This document shows, one piece after another, positions 6,840 to 14,654 of a stretch of DNA of 18,051 nucleotides. The notes under the pieces were generated by a model that was not told the DNA's origin, ran no database searches, and saw nothing but the letters and a program-made list of their open reading frames with translations. Both the position numbers and the translations under genes were made by a program. This stretch comes from JADLGF01 sp020849415 (GTDB lineage Bacteria > Chloroflexota > Chloroflexia > Thermomicrobiales > UBA6265): assembly GCA_033812595.1 (NCBI GenBank), contig JAPXTJ010000067.1, forward strand, positions 1-18,051, in the 5' to 3' direction. Within the stretch, counting starts at the first letter, position 1; every line of letters begins with the position of its first letter.

Positions 6840-8771
6840 CTAGCGATCGGGATCGTCCACCGGCACCGCATCGAAGATCGACATCGCCGTTTTCTTCCGC
6901 TCCTCGAGAATCGATTCCGGTGGGGCGGGGGTCGTCTCAACCGCTTCACGCGGCGCTGTTTCGACCGCCGTTGGCGGTTCACTCCTGGGCGGAGGAGGTG
7001 GTGCCTGCGACGGCTCCGAGCCACCCCGTCGGGGCGGCGCCTGATCGATCTGGTGGGCGTACACGATGACCCGCTGGCCGAAGATGCGGCCGATAACGTC
7101 CGCCATCAGGTTCCGGGGGGCGTCCTCGCTCAGTTTGCGCGCGTGGAATTCGTACGGCGAAACAATGTGCACTTCGTTCTGCACGACATCGTACGGATCG
7201 GACGATGCCAGCAACGCCTCGATCCGGCGGTCAACCGATTTCACATCGAGCCGGATCTGGTTCCACTGCTCAGCGAGATTTTCCACGGTCAACGCGCCGG
7301 CCGGTTCGCCCGAGGCCGAACCGAGTGACCGCAGCGGTTCGCTGGAGGAAGCTGGTGCTTGCGTGGTTGCGGCGGCGGTCGGTTCCGGATTGCGCACGAT
7401 GCCGGGCGCCGGCGCGACCGAGAGCGGCGAATCGAGTTTGCGCGACGATCGATCGGCCGAAGGCGGAGCCGGCGCCGGCTGCCGGACACGCTCCGAAAGA
7501 CGCCTCGTCGGCGGAACTTCAGTGGTTGGCGGCGGGGCGGGCGCGACGGGTGCGGGAATCAGTGTGGTTTCGACGGGAACTGACGGACTCGGAGCGATTC
7601 TCAAACCGCCCGATCCGCGCTCGATCGCTTCGATCAGGGCGATTTCCAGCGGCAGTTGCCCGTAGAGCGATCGCTTGATCTTGAAATCGACTTCGCTGAA
7701 GAGGCGAGCGAGTTCGCCCAACTCGTACACCGAAAAGCGTCCGGCGATCGCGCGGGTGGTTTCATCCCCGGTGCGATCGGCGCCGGCGCGGGTGAACATC
7801 AATTCCCGCAGGAAGCCGACGAGTTGCCGGTTGAGCTGACGGGCGTCTTCACCGGCGTCGATCGCGTCGTTGACGAGTCCGAGCGCGATGGCCGGATCGC
7901 GATCGGCGATGGCGTTCACCAGTCCGGTGATCCGTTCATTGCGGCTGATGCCGAGCAGCGCCCGCACGGCGTCGGCCGTGATCAGGCGTTCGCCCGCTTC
8001 GCCCCGTTCCTCCTGGTAGACCGAGAGCTGGTCGAGCAAACCGAGGGCATCCCGCAGGCTGCCGGTCGAGTAGCGGGCGATCGCTTCCAGCGCCGGTTGC
8101 TCGGCCTGGAGGCCCTCGGCCTCGACGACGGTCCGCAATCGTCCGACCATCGCGTCGAGCGAAATCCGCCGGAAATCGAACCGTTGGCAACGGGAAACGA
8201 TCGTCTGCAGCAGCTCTTCCGGATCGGTGGTGGCCAGAACGAAGCGGGTGTGCGCGGGCGGCTCTTCCAACGTCTTGAGGAAGGCGTTCGCGGCCGCGCC
8301 GGTGATCTGATGCGCTTCGTCAATGATGTAGAACTTGGTGGCGAGTTGCGTCGGCGCGTACTTCACCCGTTCACGCAGATCGCGGATATCATCGATACCA
8401 CGGTTGCTGGCGGCATCGATCTCGATCACATCGGTGGTGGCGCCGCTGTTGATGGCGATGCAGGCCGCGCACTGGTTGCACGGACGCTGGTTCGGATCGG
8501 GATCAAGGCAATTGACCGCCTTTGCCAGCAGGCGGGCCGTCGTAGTCTTGCCGGTGCCGCGCGGTCCGCAGAAAAGGTACGCGTGCGCCACCCGGCCGAG
8601 TGTGATCGCGTTCCGCAACGTCTGGACGATGTGCTCCTGACCGACCAGCTCGTCCTCGGCGAACGATTGCGGACGATACTTGCGGTAGAGCGATCTCGAT
8701 TCGCCGCGGTGGGGCGACGGCTCGCCGCCGGCCGGGTCGGGTTCGATTGCGAACAGTTCCGAAGACGACAT
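6840..8771 (-). CDS. dnaX: DNA polymerase III subunit gamma/tau
   Basis: ATPase of the replicative clamp loader, 643 residues. The AAA+ core shows the family opening S-L-Y-R-K-Y-R-P (27-34), Walker A G-P-R-G-T-G-K-T (69-76), four zinc-ligand cysteines (88, 98, 101, 104), Walker B with D-E-A-H (151-154), sensor-1 A-T-T-D-P-E (180-185) and the arginine finger S-R-C (193-195). A clamp-loader collar domain follows to about 390, then a Pro/Ala-rich linker and a tau-like C-terminal region. The ~25 residues before S-L-Y-R-K are longer than usual, but ATG at 8771 has AAAGG eight bases upstream and no better start is seen. I found no obvious slippery frameshift site. It is divergent from rsmI. Confidence 0.97.
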   Translation of the reverse strand: MSSSELFAIEPDPAGGEPSPHRGESRSLYRKYRPQSFAEDELVGQEHIVQTLRNAITLGRVAHAYLFCGPRGTGKTTTARLLAKAVNCLDPDPNQRPCNQCAACIAINSGATTDVIEIDAASNRGIDDIRDLRERVKYAPTQLATKFYIIDEAHQITGAAANAFLKTLEEPPAHTRFVLATTDPEELLQTIVSRCQRFDFRRISLDAMVGRLRTVVEAEGLQAEQPALEAIARYSTGSLRDALGLLDQLSVYQEERGEAGERLITADAVRALLGISRNERITGLVNAIADRDPAIALGLVNDAIDAGEDARQLNRQLVGFLRELMFTRAGADRTGDETTRAIAGRFSVYELGELARLFSEVDFKIKRSLYGQLPLEIALIEAIERGSGGLRIAPSPSVPVETTLIPAPVAPAPPPTTEVPPTRRLSERVRQPAPAPPSADRSSRKLDSPLSVAPAPGIVRNPEPTAAATTQAPASSSEPLRSLGSASGEPAGALTVENLAEQWNQIRLDVKSVDRRIEALLASSDPYDVVQNEVHIVSPYEFHARKLSEDAPRNLMADVIGRIFGQRVIVYAHQIDQAPPRRGGSEPSQAPPPPPRSEPPTAVETAPREAVETTPAPPESILEERKKTAMSIFDAVPVDDPDR

Positions 8772-8838
8772 GCGGGAAACCTTTGGCGAGGTGCCACCCG
8801 GGTGGGGCGCCGAAGCGATTTGGCGGCTACGACCGACG

Positions 8839-8868
8839 AGTATACGGCGGGCAGCGCGCCACGCTCAA
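8839..8868 (-). promoter_or_regulatory. Promoter of dnaX
   Basis: On the minus strand TTGAGC (8863-8868) and TATACT (8839-8844) are 18 bases apart, a near-consensus housekeeping promoter. It gives a leader of about 60 bases before the dnaX ATG. TATACT is followed by CGTC, exactly as at the promoter of the HD-domain gene. Confidence 0.55.
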
Positions 8869-8891
8869 CGACGAAGGCGACGGGAAATCCG

Positions 8892-9725
8892 ATGGGTACC
8901 CTCTTTCTGGTGGCGACACCAATCGGCAATCTGAGTGACATGACGCCGCGAGCGATTGAAACGCTCGGCGCCGTCGCGTTGATTGCCGCGGAAGACACTC
9001 GCCGAAGCCGCCAGCTGCTGAATCACTTCGGCATCGAAAACCGGGTGATCAGCTACCACCAGTTCAACGAGCGCGCCCGCCGCGATCAGCTGCTGGCGGC
9101 GCTCGATGCGGGTGATGTCGCTCTGGTCACCGACGCCGGAACGCCGGCGGTCGCCGATCCCGCCGCTGATCTGGTTCGGGCGGCGCTGGCGGCGGGTCAC
9201 ACCGTTTCACCGATTCCGGGCGCCTCGGCGTTGACTGCCGCCGCGAGCGCATCCGGTCTGATCGACGGTCCGTTCGTGATGCTCGGATTCCTGCCGCGCG
9301 GCGGGGAAGAGCGAAAGCGGTTGCTCGGCCGGGGAGTTGCGTCGAATCTGCCGCTGGTGCTATTCGAAGCACCCGGGCGGCTTAGGGCAACGCTCGATGA
9401 TTTGCACGCTGCCGCCGGAGATCGGGAAGCGGTCGTCTGCCGGGAGCTGACCAAGCTGCACGAAGAGGTGGTGCCGGGCCGATTGTCCGGACTGGCGGAG
9501 CGGTTCGCTGGAGAGGTGCGCGGAGAAATCGTCATTGTCGTCGGCGCCGCGGGCGAGGCGACCGCCGCCGAAGAAAGCGTCGAGTCGGTGCTGCGGAGCC
9601 TGCTTGCGACCGGCATGAAGCCGTCAGCCGCCGCCCGAGAGGCAGCGGCCATGACCGGCCAGCCGAGATCGGGCCTCTACGCTCTCGCGGAGCAGATACG
9701 GAAAGCCGATCGAGACGGGCAGTAG
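8892..9725 (+). CDS. rsmI: 16S rRNA (cytidine1402-2'-O)-methyltransferase
   Basis: SAM-dependent tetrapyrrole-methylase-fold enzyme that 2'-O-methylates C1402 of 16S rRNA in the decoding centre. The 277 residues contain the family signatures: V-A-T-P-I-G-N-L (7-14), A-A-E-D-T-R (32-37), S-Y-H-Q-F-N-E (54-60), L-V-T-D-A-G-T-P (78-85) and I-P-G-A-S-A (108-113), then G-F-L-P-R (132-136). ATG at 8892 gives the normal N-terminus (M-G-T-L-F-L-V). The ribosome binding site is weak (GGGA). The frame stays open far upstream across dnaX, but that part is antisense and not coding. It is convergent with rodA, 65 bases away, with no clear terminator. Confidence 0.96.
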   Translation: MGTLFLVATPIGNLSDMTPRAIETLGAVALIAAEDTRRSRQLLNHFGIENRVISYHQFNERARRDQLLAALDAGDVALVTDAGTPAVADPAADLVRAALAAGHTVSPIPGASALTAAASASGLIDGPFVMLGFLPRGGEERKRLLGRGVASNLPLVLFEAPGRLRATLDDLHAAAGDREAVVCRELTKLHEEVVPGRLSGLAERFAGEVRGEIVIVVGAAGEATAAEESVESVLRSLLATGMKPSAAAREAAAMTGQPRSGLYALAEQIRKADRDGQ

Positions 9726-9790
9726 CTTCAGATTATGTGCCGAAGTCCGCATCCCTACAACGATTTTGCAAGTCTTGAGTGAAGCACCGC

Positions 9791-10909
9791 TTAGTCGGGC
9801 ATGAAGCCGAGGGGACGCTGGTGACGGCGGATACTTTGCAGCACACCAATCGACGCCAGGAACATCCAGACCGACGTGTTGCCGGAGGAAATGAACGGCA
9901 GGGTGATGCCGGTTACCGGCAAGAGGCCGATATTCATACCGATGTTCACGAACGCCTGGAAAAAGAGCACACCAGCCAGGCCCATCGCAAAGGTGCGGCC
10001 GAACGTATCGCGCGCTTCCTCGGCGTTCTCCAGACAACGCCAGATCAGGATGACAAAGACCACGAGCAGGCCCACCATCCCGGCAAAGCCGAACATTCCC
10101 GCCGCGTGGGAGAAGACGAAGTCGGTCGTGCGCACCTTGAGCAGATCGAGCTGGGAGGAGGTGCCGCCGTGCAAGCCCTGACCCGTCAAGCCCCCGGTGG
10201 CGATACTGATTCGCGCCTGGATGATGTTGTACCCTTCACCGAGTGGATCAGAATATGGATCATAAGAAATCCGGAAGCGATCGATCATATACTCGTCGGC
10301 CAGGACGAACCAGCCCAGCAACACTGCCGGAACCGATGATACGGCGATGAGCAGAAAGTACAGCGGGCGGGTGTTGGATACCGCGATCATGCTCAGCCAG
10401 ATAGCGCCGTAACACAGCGCGGTCCCAAGGTCCGGCTGGATGAAGACCAGCCCAGCCGGGAACGCCGCGATAACCATCGACACGATGAAGTTGCTGAACT
10501 TCCGCATCTGGGTTCCACGCGAAGAGATGAACACCCCCAGCGCGATGATCGTAGCGAGCTTACCGATTTCGGATGGCTGGATGGTGATTGATCCGGGGAG
10601 CAGGATCCAGCGTTGGGCGCCGCCGATGACGACGCCGATGAAGAGCACCGCTACCAGGAGCAGGATCGAAAACCAGTAGAACGGCCATGCGAGGTACTGG
10701 ATGAGCCGATAGTCGATGCGCGAAATCCCGAACATCAGGCCGAAGCCAAGGATGCTGTAGATCGCCTGGCGAACGCCGAGATTCGAAAACACGAAGGTTT
10801 GGTCGCCGGTGGCGCTCCAGATGGACACCACGCCGAAGAGCACCAGAATGGTGACCGCCGCCAGCATCAACCAGTCGAAATGGCCTTCGTTCCTGAGCCG
10901 AAGCTCCAT
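9791..10909 (-). CDS. rodA: Rod-shape SEDS peptidoglycan polymerase RodA
   Basis: Inner-membrane glycosyltransferase that polymerises lipid II for cell elongation with a class B PBP. The 372 residues carry about ten hydrophobic segments. Family motifs are I-Q-P-S-E-I-G-K (110-117), Q-P-D-L-G-T-A (158-164), G-Y-N-I-I-Q-A-R-I-S-I (226-236), T-T-D-F-V-F (261-266) containing the catalytic aspartate, Asp263, and the C-terminal L-P-V-T-G-I-T-L-P-F-I-S (329-341). The usual S-Y-G-G-S-S after P-F is S-S-G-N-T-S here. The ATG at 10909 has TGGAG five bases upstream. It starts 24 bases after the HD-domain gene on the same strand, so the two are probably cotranscribed. RodA is preferred over FtsW because of the short cytoplasmic tails and the Q-P-S-E/G-Y-N context. 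Confidence 0.9.
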   Translation of the reverse strand: MELRLRNEGHFDWLMLAAVTILVLFGVVSIWSATGDQTFVFSNLGVRQAIYSILGFGLMFGISRIDYRLIQYLAWPFYWFSILLLVAVLFIGVVIGGAQRWILLPGSITIQPSEIGKLATIIALGVFISSRGTQMRKFSNFIVSMVIAAFPAGLVFIQPDLGTALCYGAIWLSMIAVSNTRPLYFLLIAVSSVPAVLLGWFVLADEYMIDRFRISYDPYSDPLGEGYNIIQARISIATGGLTGQGLHGGTSSQLDLLKVRTTDFVFSHAAGMFGFAGMVGLLVVFVILIWRCLENAEEARDTFGRTFAMGLAGVLFFQAFVNIGMNIGLLPVTGITLPFISSGNTSVWMFLASIGVLQSIRRHQRPLGFMPD

Positions 10910-10933
10910 GGTCGCTCCAGGTGGGACGGACGA

Positions 10934-11668
10934 TTACAGAACCGCAATCTCGTTCATGGTAATTCGGAACGTGCAGTCGAGATGGTGGGCTGCGCGACGG
11001 CACATTTGCATGCGCGGCATGAAGATCTCGAAGTACTGCATCACCGAGGCGATCGAGGTATCGATCGTCAGTTCAAGGGTGATCGTTTTCTCCGCCGCGT
11101 CCACCCGCAGGAACGACGAGGTGGCCGCGTAATTGACGCGATCGTGATCGTCAAAGGTGGCGATGTCGGGGTTCCGGACCCGGGTACGGTGGACGTCGGA
11201 TTTGTCCGCCAAAATCAGCGCCGCCGAAACGGCGTTCACCACTTCACCGACGCGATTGTCGTCGCCATCGTGCGAGCCGATCGCGCTGATGATCAACGCG
11301 ATTTCAGCCGGTTCCATTCCAAGCCGCGTCAGGATCGAGTAGGCAAGCAACGCGCCAGTGCCGGCGTGACCGTGGCGCGACACGACATTGCCGATATCGT
11401 GCGTGTAGGCCGCGATGGCCGCCAGCTCCTGGGTGCGGGCGCTGAATTCGAGCAGCCTGAGTACGTTGCGGGCGATGTTGGCGCAGAGCCCGACGTGGCG
11501 AAATCCGTGCTCGGTGTAACCAAGCGCGCCGAGGCTCTTGTTCGCCTGGGTGATAAAAGCCTTGACCTCGGGATCGTCGTGGACCATCTCGAAGGTCACG
11601 CTCGCGCCGTTGGGGGTAGCTGAAGCCGCGGCCGAATCGGCCGGAGTGGTGGACGTTTCTGTTGTCAT
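10934..11668 (-). CDS. HD-domain phosphohydrolase-like protein
   Basis: A predicted cytosolic metal-dependent phosphohydrolase, 244 residues from ATG at 11668 (GGAG five bases upstream). The same frame runs further upstream, antisense to the NfeD gene, and that part is discarded. After a Thr/Ser/Ala-rich disordered N-terminus (1-22) the HD fold shows H-G-F-R-H-V (His54, His58), the T-H-D-I-G-N core (His90-Asp91), G-H-A-G-T-G (His101), S-H-D-G-D-D (His133) and A-D-K-S-D (Asp156). A full metal-ligand set thus appears present. The substrate is unknown; nucleotides or cyclic dinucleotides are typical for the superfamily. The last ~80 residues resemble no domain I recognise. It precedes rodA by 24 bases, suggesting an operon, and diverges from the NfeD-flotillin genes. 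Confidence 0.85.
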   Translation of the reverse strand: MTTETSTTPADSAAASATPNGASVTFEMVHDDPEVKAFITQANKSLGALGYTEHGFRHVGLCANIARNVLRLLEFSARTQELAAIAAYTHDIGNVVSRHGHAGTGALLAYSILTRLGMEPAEIALIISAIGSHDGDDNRVGEVVNAVSAALILADKSDVHRTRVRNPDIATFDDHDRVNYAATSSFLRVDAAEKTITLELTIDTSIASVMQYFEIFMPRMQMCRRAAHHLDCTFRITMNEIAVL

Positions 11669-11694
11669 GTTCGCTCCATCATATCGTTGAGACG

Positions 11695-11700
11695 AGTATA
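11695..11700 (-). promoter_or_regulatory. -10 element (TATACT) for the HD-rodA operon
   Basis: On the minus strand TATACT lies 26 bases before the ATG at 11668 and is followed by CGTC, the same ten-base string (TATACTCGTC) as upstream of dnaX. No convincing -35 hexamer is present at 16-18 bases, so it may rely on an activator or an extended element. Confidence 0.4.
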
Positions 11701-11794
11701 GTCTTTCAGAGGGAACGAACCTGCGGAAATCGCCCACGCACAGTGCGCGGGTCCGGTCAAATCGGATCGGCCGGGCGGAGATCGGGAGGCATCG

Positions 11795-12379
11795 ATGGCC
11801 ATCAACGACACGTTCGATGCGATCCTGCTCGGCATGTTCCTGTTCGGCCTGCTGTTCACAATCGGCTCGTTCCTGCTTGGGGTCATCGATGTCGGCTGGG
11901 ACGCCGGGCACGATGGGGGCGGTGACCATTTCGGTCACAGCGTCCTCAATCTTGGCGTCATCCTCACCTTCATCACCTGGCTCGGCGGCGTCGCTTTTCT
12001 CGCGCGCAATTCGTTCGATCTGGCGCTCGGCCTGGCGCTCGTAGTTGGTTTGGTGGCCGCTGTTGTCGCCGGATACGGTATTTATCGACTGCTCGGGTAC
12101 GTGCGAGCGCATGAAAACGTGATGAAGCCGGAGGACTACCGGCTGCCGGGGCAGATCGCGCGGGTCAGTTCCTCGATTCGTGAGGGCGGCACCGGCGAGG
12201 TGGTTTATGTGCAACAAGGTGTCCGTCAGGTGGCCGCGGCCCGATCCGATCGCGGCGAACCGATCCCGCGCGGCGCGGAAGTGATTATTCTCCGGGCCGA
12301 AAAAGGGATCGTTTACGTCGATTTCTGGGATCAACTGGTCGGGAATCAGGAACGGCAGGAGATTCCTCAGCTCGGCTGA
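11795..12379 (+). CDS. NfeD-like/YuaF-type membrane protein
   Basis: Membrane protein of the NfeD family, 194 residues. ATG at 11795 has GGGAGG five bases upstream. Hydrophobic segments lie near 8-30, 49-70 and 74-98, with a Gly/His/Asp-rich connection between the first two (D-A-G-H-D-G-G-G-D-H). The soluble C-terminal part (~112-185) has the alternating strand pattern expected of the NfeD OB-fold (L-P-G-Q-I-A-R-V, G-T-G-E-V-V-Y, G-A-E-V-I-I-L, G-I-V-Y-V-D-F-W). No ClpP-class protease domain is attached, so it is the short form. NfeD and flotillin genes are paired in many bacteria, as in Bacillus yuaF-yuaG, where the partners act together in membrane organisation. The flotillin gene starts 34 bases later. 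Confidence 0.85.
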   Translation: MAINDTFDAILLGMFLFGLLFTIGSFLLGVIDVGWDAGHDGGGDHFGHSVLNLGVILTFITWLGGVAFLARNSFDLALGLALVVGLVAAVVAGYGIYRLLGYVRAHENVMKPEDYRLPGQIARVSSSIREGGTGEVVYVQQGVRQVAAARSDRGEPIPRGAEVIILRAEKGIVYVDFWDQLVGNQERQEIPQLG

Positions 12380-12413
12380 GGTTGCCGCGCAAGCGGGAAG
12401 GGAGAAGCGGCGT

Positions 12414-13883
12414 ATGTGGGGACTTCTGGGTATCGTCGGCGGACTTGTGGTGGTGGCGCTGCTGATTCTGGCGCTGGTCGCGACGATGTTTCGCAAGGCA
12501 GGGCCGAACCAGGCGCTGATCGTCTACGGCTTCGGTGGCACGCGGGTGGTGGTCGGAGGTGGCAAGGTCGTCTGGCCGATGATCCAGTCGGCGCGCGAAC
12601 TCTCGCTCGAATTGATGAGCTTCGATGTGGCGCCGCAGCAGGACCTCTACACCAATCAGGGGGTGGCGGTGAACGTCGAAGCCGTGGCCCAGATCAAGGT
12701 CAAATCGGATGAGGTCAGCATTAAGACGGCATCGGAGCAATTCCTGACCAAGAACCAGATGGAACGGGACGCGCTCATCCGACTCGTGATGGAGGGCCAC
12801 CTGCGCGGCATCGTCGGGCAGCTCACGGTCGAATCGATCGTGAAGGAACCGGAAATGGTGGCTGATCGGATGCGCGCCAACGTCGCCGAAGACATGGCGA
12901 AGATGGGCCTCGAGGTCATCTCGTTCACGATCCGCGAAGTGCGCGATAACAACGAGTACATCGTCAACATGGGCCGCCCGGATGTGGTCAGCATCCGTCG
13001 GGCCGCTGATATCGCGACCGCGGAAGCTGATCGCGATACCAAAATCAAGCGCGCCCAGGCGTTGCGTGAGGCGTCGATCGCTGAAGCGGTGGCGGATCAG
13101 GAAAAGGTGATCGCGGAAACGGCCAGCCAGACGCGCCAGGCGGAAGCGGTGCGTGACCTCGAAGTGAAGCGGGCTGAATACGCCGCCACGGTGAAATCAC
13201 AGCAGGCGCAGGCCGATCTTGCCTACGAGATTCAGTCGAACATCGAACGCCAGCGAGTGGTGGCGGAAGAGGTGCGGGTCGAGCAGGTCCGCAAGCAGCA
13301 GGAAGTCGCCGTGCAGGAAGCCGAAATTCTGCGCCGCGAGAAGGAACTGATCGCGACCGTGCTCAAGGCGGCCGAGGTCGAACGGCAGCGGATCGAAACC
13401 CTGGCCGAAGCCGATCGCCAGAAGCAGGTCTCCGAGGCCACCGGCCGCGCCGAAGCGACCCGCCTGCAGGGGCAGGCGGAAGCCGAAGCGCTGCTGGCAC
13501 GCGGGAACGCGGAGGCGGAAGCCCTGCGCAGCCAGGCCGACGCGTACCAGGAATTCAACCAGGCGGCCGTACTCGATCGCCTGCTGACCGTAATGCCGGA
13601 GCTTGCGCAAGCACTGGCGGCGCCGTTGGGCCGCGTCGACAAGATCACCGTTGTCTCGACCGGCGACGGTAACACCGCCGGCTCGGGCATCAACCGCCTC
13701 ACCAACGACGTCGCGACCATGGTGGCGCAAACACCGGCGATGCTCGAAGCGCTCACCGGCATCAGCATCGGCGATCTGCTCCGCAGCGTGCCGCAGATTC
13801 GGCAGGTTGAGAACGGAGCCACGAACGGACATGAACCGCCCCGGAATGCAGGCGGCAAGCCTGACTCCGAGCCAACCGTTTAG
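12414..13883 (+). CDS. Flotillin family SPFH scaffold protein (YuaG/FloT-like)
   Basis: Membrane scaffold that assembles into oligomers and organises membrane microdomains. The 489 residues compare with about 509 for Bacillus FloT. An N-terminal hydrophobic segment (about 3-25) anchors it. The SPFH/band-7 domain spans about 27-200 (G-P-N-Q-A-L-I-V-Y-G, V-W-P-M-I-Q, T-N-Q-G-V-A-V-N-V). A long Ala/Glu/Gln/Arg-rich coiled coil with repeated E-A motifs runs about 200-385. The C-terminal flotillin region includes L-T-V-M-P-E-L-A and a Gly-rich stretch. GGGAG lies nine bases before ATG at 12414. It is the second gene of a probable NfeD-flotillin operon, ended by the hairpin at 13898-13940. Confidence 0.93.
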   Translation: MWGLLGIVGGLVVVALLILALVATMFRKAGPNQALIVYGFGGTRVVVGGGKVVWPMIQSARELSLELMSFDVAPQQDLYTNQGVAVNVEAVAQIKVKSDEVSIKTASEQFLTKNQMERDALIRLVMEGHLRGIVGQLTVESIVKEPEMVADRMRANVAEDMAKMGLEVISFTIREVRDNNEYIVNMGRPDVVSIRRAADIATAEADRDTKIKRAQALREASIAEAVADQEKVIAETASQTRQAEAVRDLEVKRAEYAATVKSQQAQADLAYEIQSNIERQRVVAEEVRVEQVRKQQEVAVQEAEILRREKELIATVLKAAEVERQRIETLAEADRQKQVSEATGRAEATRLQGQAEAEALLARGNAEAEALRSQADAYQEFNQAAVLDRLLTVMPELAQALAAPLGRVDKITVVSTGDGNTAGSGINRLTNDVATMVAQTPAMLEALTGISIGDLLRSVPQIRQVENGATNGHEPPRNAGGKPDSEPTV

Positions 13884-13897
13884 TCACCCCGAGTACG

Positions 13898-13940
13898 CCG
13901 GGGTCGGGCTGGCTGCGTGCTATCCTGACCCCGGCTTTTC
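13898..13940 (+). terminator. Possible terminator after the flotillin gene
   Basis: CCGGGGTC (13898-13905) pairs with GACCCCGG (13927-13934) across a 21-base loop and is followed by CTTTTC. The loop is long for an intrinsic terminator. The loop also contains TATCCT (13921-13926), a possible -10 element for the DUF3090 gene that starts at 13977. Confidence 0.4.
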
Positions 13941-13976
13941 GTTGGCGAACGTCGCCTGACGCGTGGAGTTTCCTGG

Positions 13977-14513
13977 ATGGATGCACAACCGGACCGGCTC
14001 GATGGCAGCGCCTCGCGGGTCATGGTTGAAGCGATCGGCGAACCCGGTTCGCGCCGGTTTCGGTTGGTGGCGCTGATCGATGGCGAAACCGCCGTACTCT
14101 GGATGGAGAAGCAGCAGCTCCAGGCGCTCGGACTCGCGCTCGGCCAGGTGCTCGAATCGATTTCGGAGTCGCCTGGGCTGATCGCGGCAGCGAGCAGCAT
14201 CGGCGGTTTCGATTTCAACACCCGCCGCCAGTTCCGGGTCGGACGTATCGAGCTGGGATTCGACGAACCGAACGACCGGCTGGTGCTCGTCGCGCACGAT
14301 CTCGAGGCGCCGGATACGAACCAGATCGTCTGCCGACTCAGCCGGGACCAGGCGCGGGAGATCAGCGTGGACGCGGATACGATCGTGAACGCCGGCCGGC
14401 CTATCTGCCCGCTCTGTCTCGATCCGATGGGGCCGGGTCCGCACGTCTGCCCCGGGATGAACGGCCATTTCCCGATCCACGCAGACGACTCGCTGCTTGA
14501 GGATGACGAATAA
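13977..14513 (+). CDS. DUF3090 family protein
   Basis: A conserved protein of unknown function, known mainly from Actinobacteria and some Chloroflexota. The 178 residues match the family length. The hallmark is the C-terminal R-P-I-C-P-L-C-L-D-P-M with H-V-C-P-G-M-N-G (~140-161), where three cysteines and a histidine could bind zinc. The N-terminal part is alpha/beta with L-W-M-E-K-Q-Q-L-Q-A-L, also typical. GGAG lies eight bases before ATG at 13977. In actinobacteria the family often sits near mycothiol-biosynthesis and SCO1664-type genes; none is present here. The function cannot be deduced. It ends at a two-way terminator shared with the carbonic anhydrase gene. Confidence 0.85.
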   Translation: MDAQPDRLDGSASRVMVEAIGEPGSRRFRLVALIDGETAVLWMEKQQLQALGLALGQVLESISESPGLIAAASSIGGFDFNTRRQFRVGRIELGFDEPNDRLVLVAHDLEAPDTNQIVCRLSRDQAREISVDADTIVNAGRPICPLCLDPMGPGPHVCPGMNGHFPIHADDSLLEDDE

Positions 14514-14528
14514 CGAACTACGCGAACA

Positions 14529-14565
14529 AAAAGACCACCGAGCAGCATCTGCCCGGTGGTCTTTT
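14529..14565. terminator. Bidirectional rho-independent terminator
   Basis: A perfect 12-pair stem, AAAAGACCACCG with CGGTGGTCTTTT, encloses a 13-base loop. T-runs follow the stem on both strands, so it can end the DUF3090 transcript from the left and the carbonic anhydrase transcript from the right. The 89 bases to the carbonic anhydrase stop hold nothing else I can identify. Confidence 0.9.
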
Positions 14566-14654
14566 CGTTGCGATCGGGCCCTGGTTCCTTCGATGTTTCC
14601 CCGCAGCATTCGACGTTACTCTGAAAGAGGTTAAGCGCGAGGTGGCTTGATGCG

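Noticed and set aside
7656..8891. Very long plus-strand open frame running into rsmI
   Set aside because: It is antisense to dnaX, whose motifs are unmistakable; the frame is open only because of GC-rich codon bias. rsmI starts at 8892.
11669..12496. Upstream extension of the HD-domain frame on the minus strand
   Set aside because: It overlaps the NfeD gene in antisense, and the ATG at 11668 has a strong ribosome binding site and promoter.
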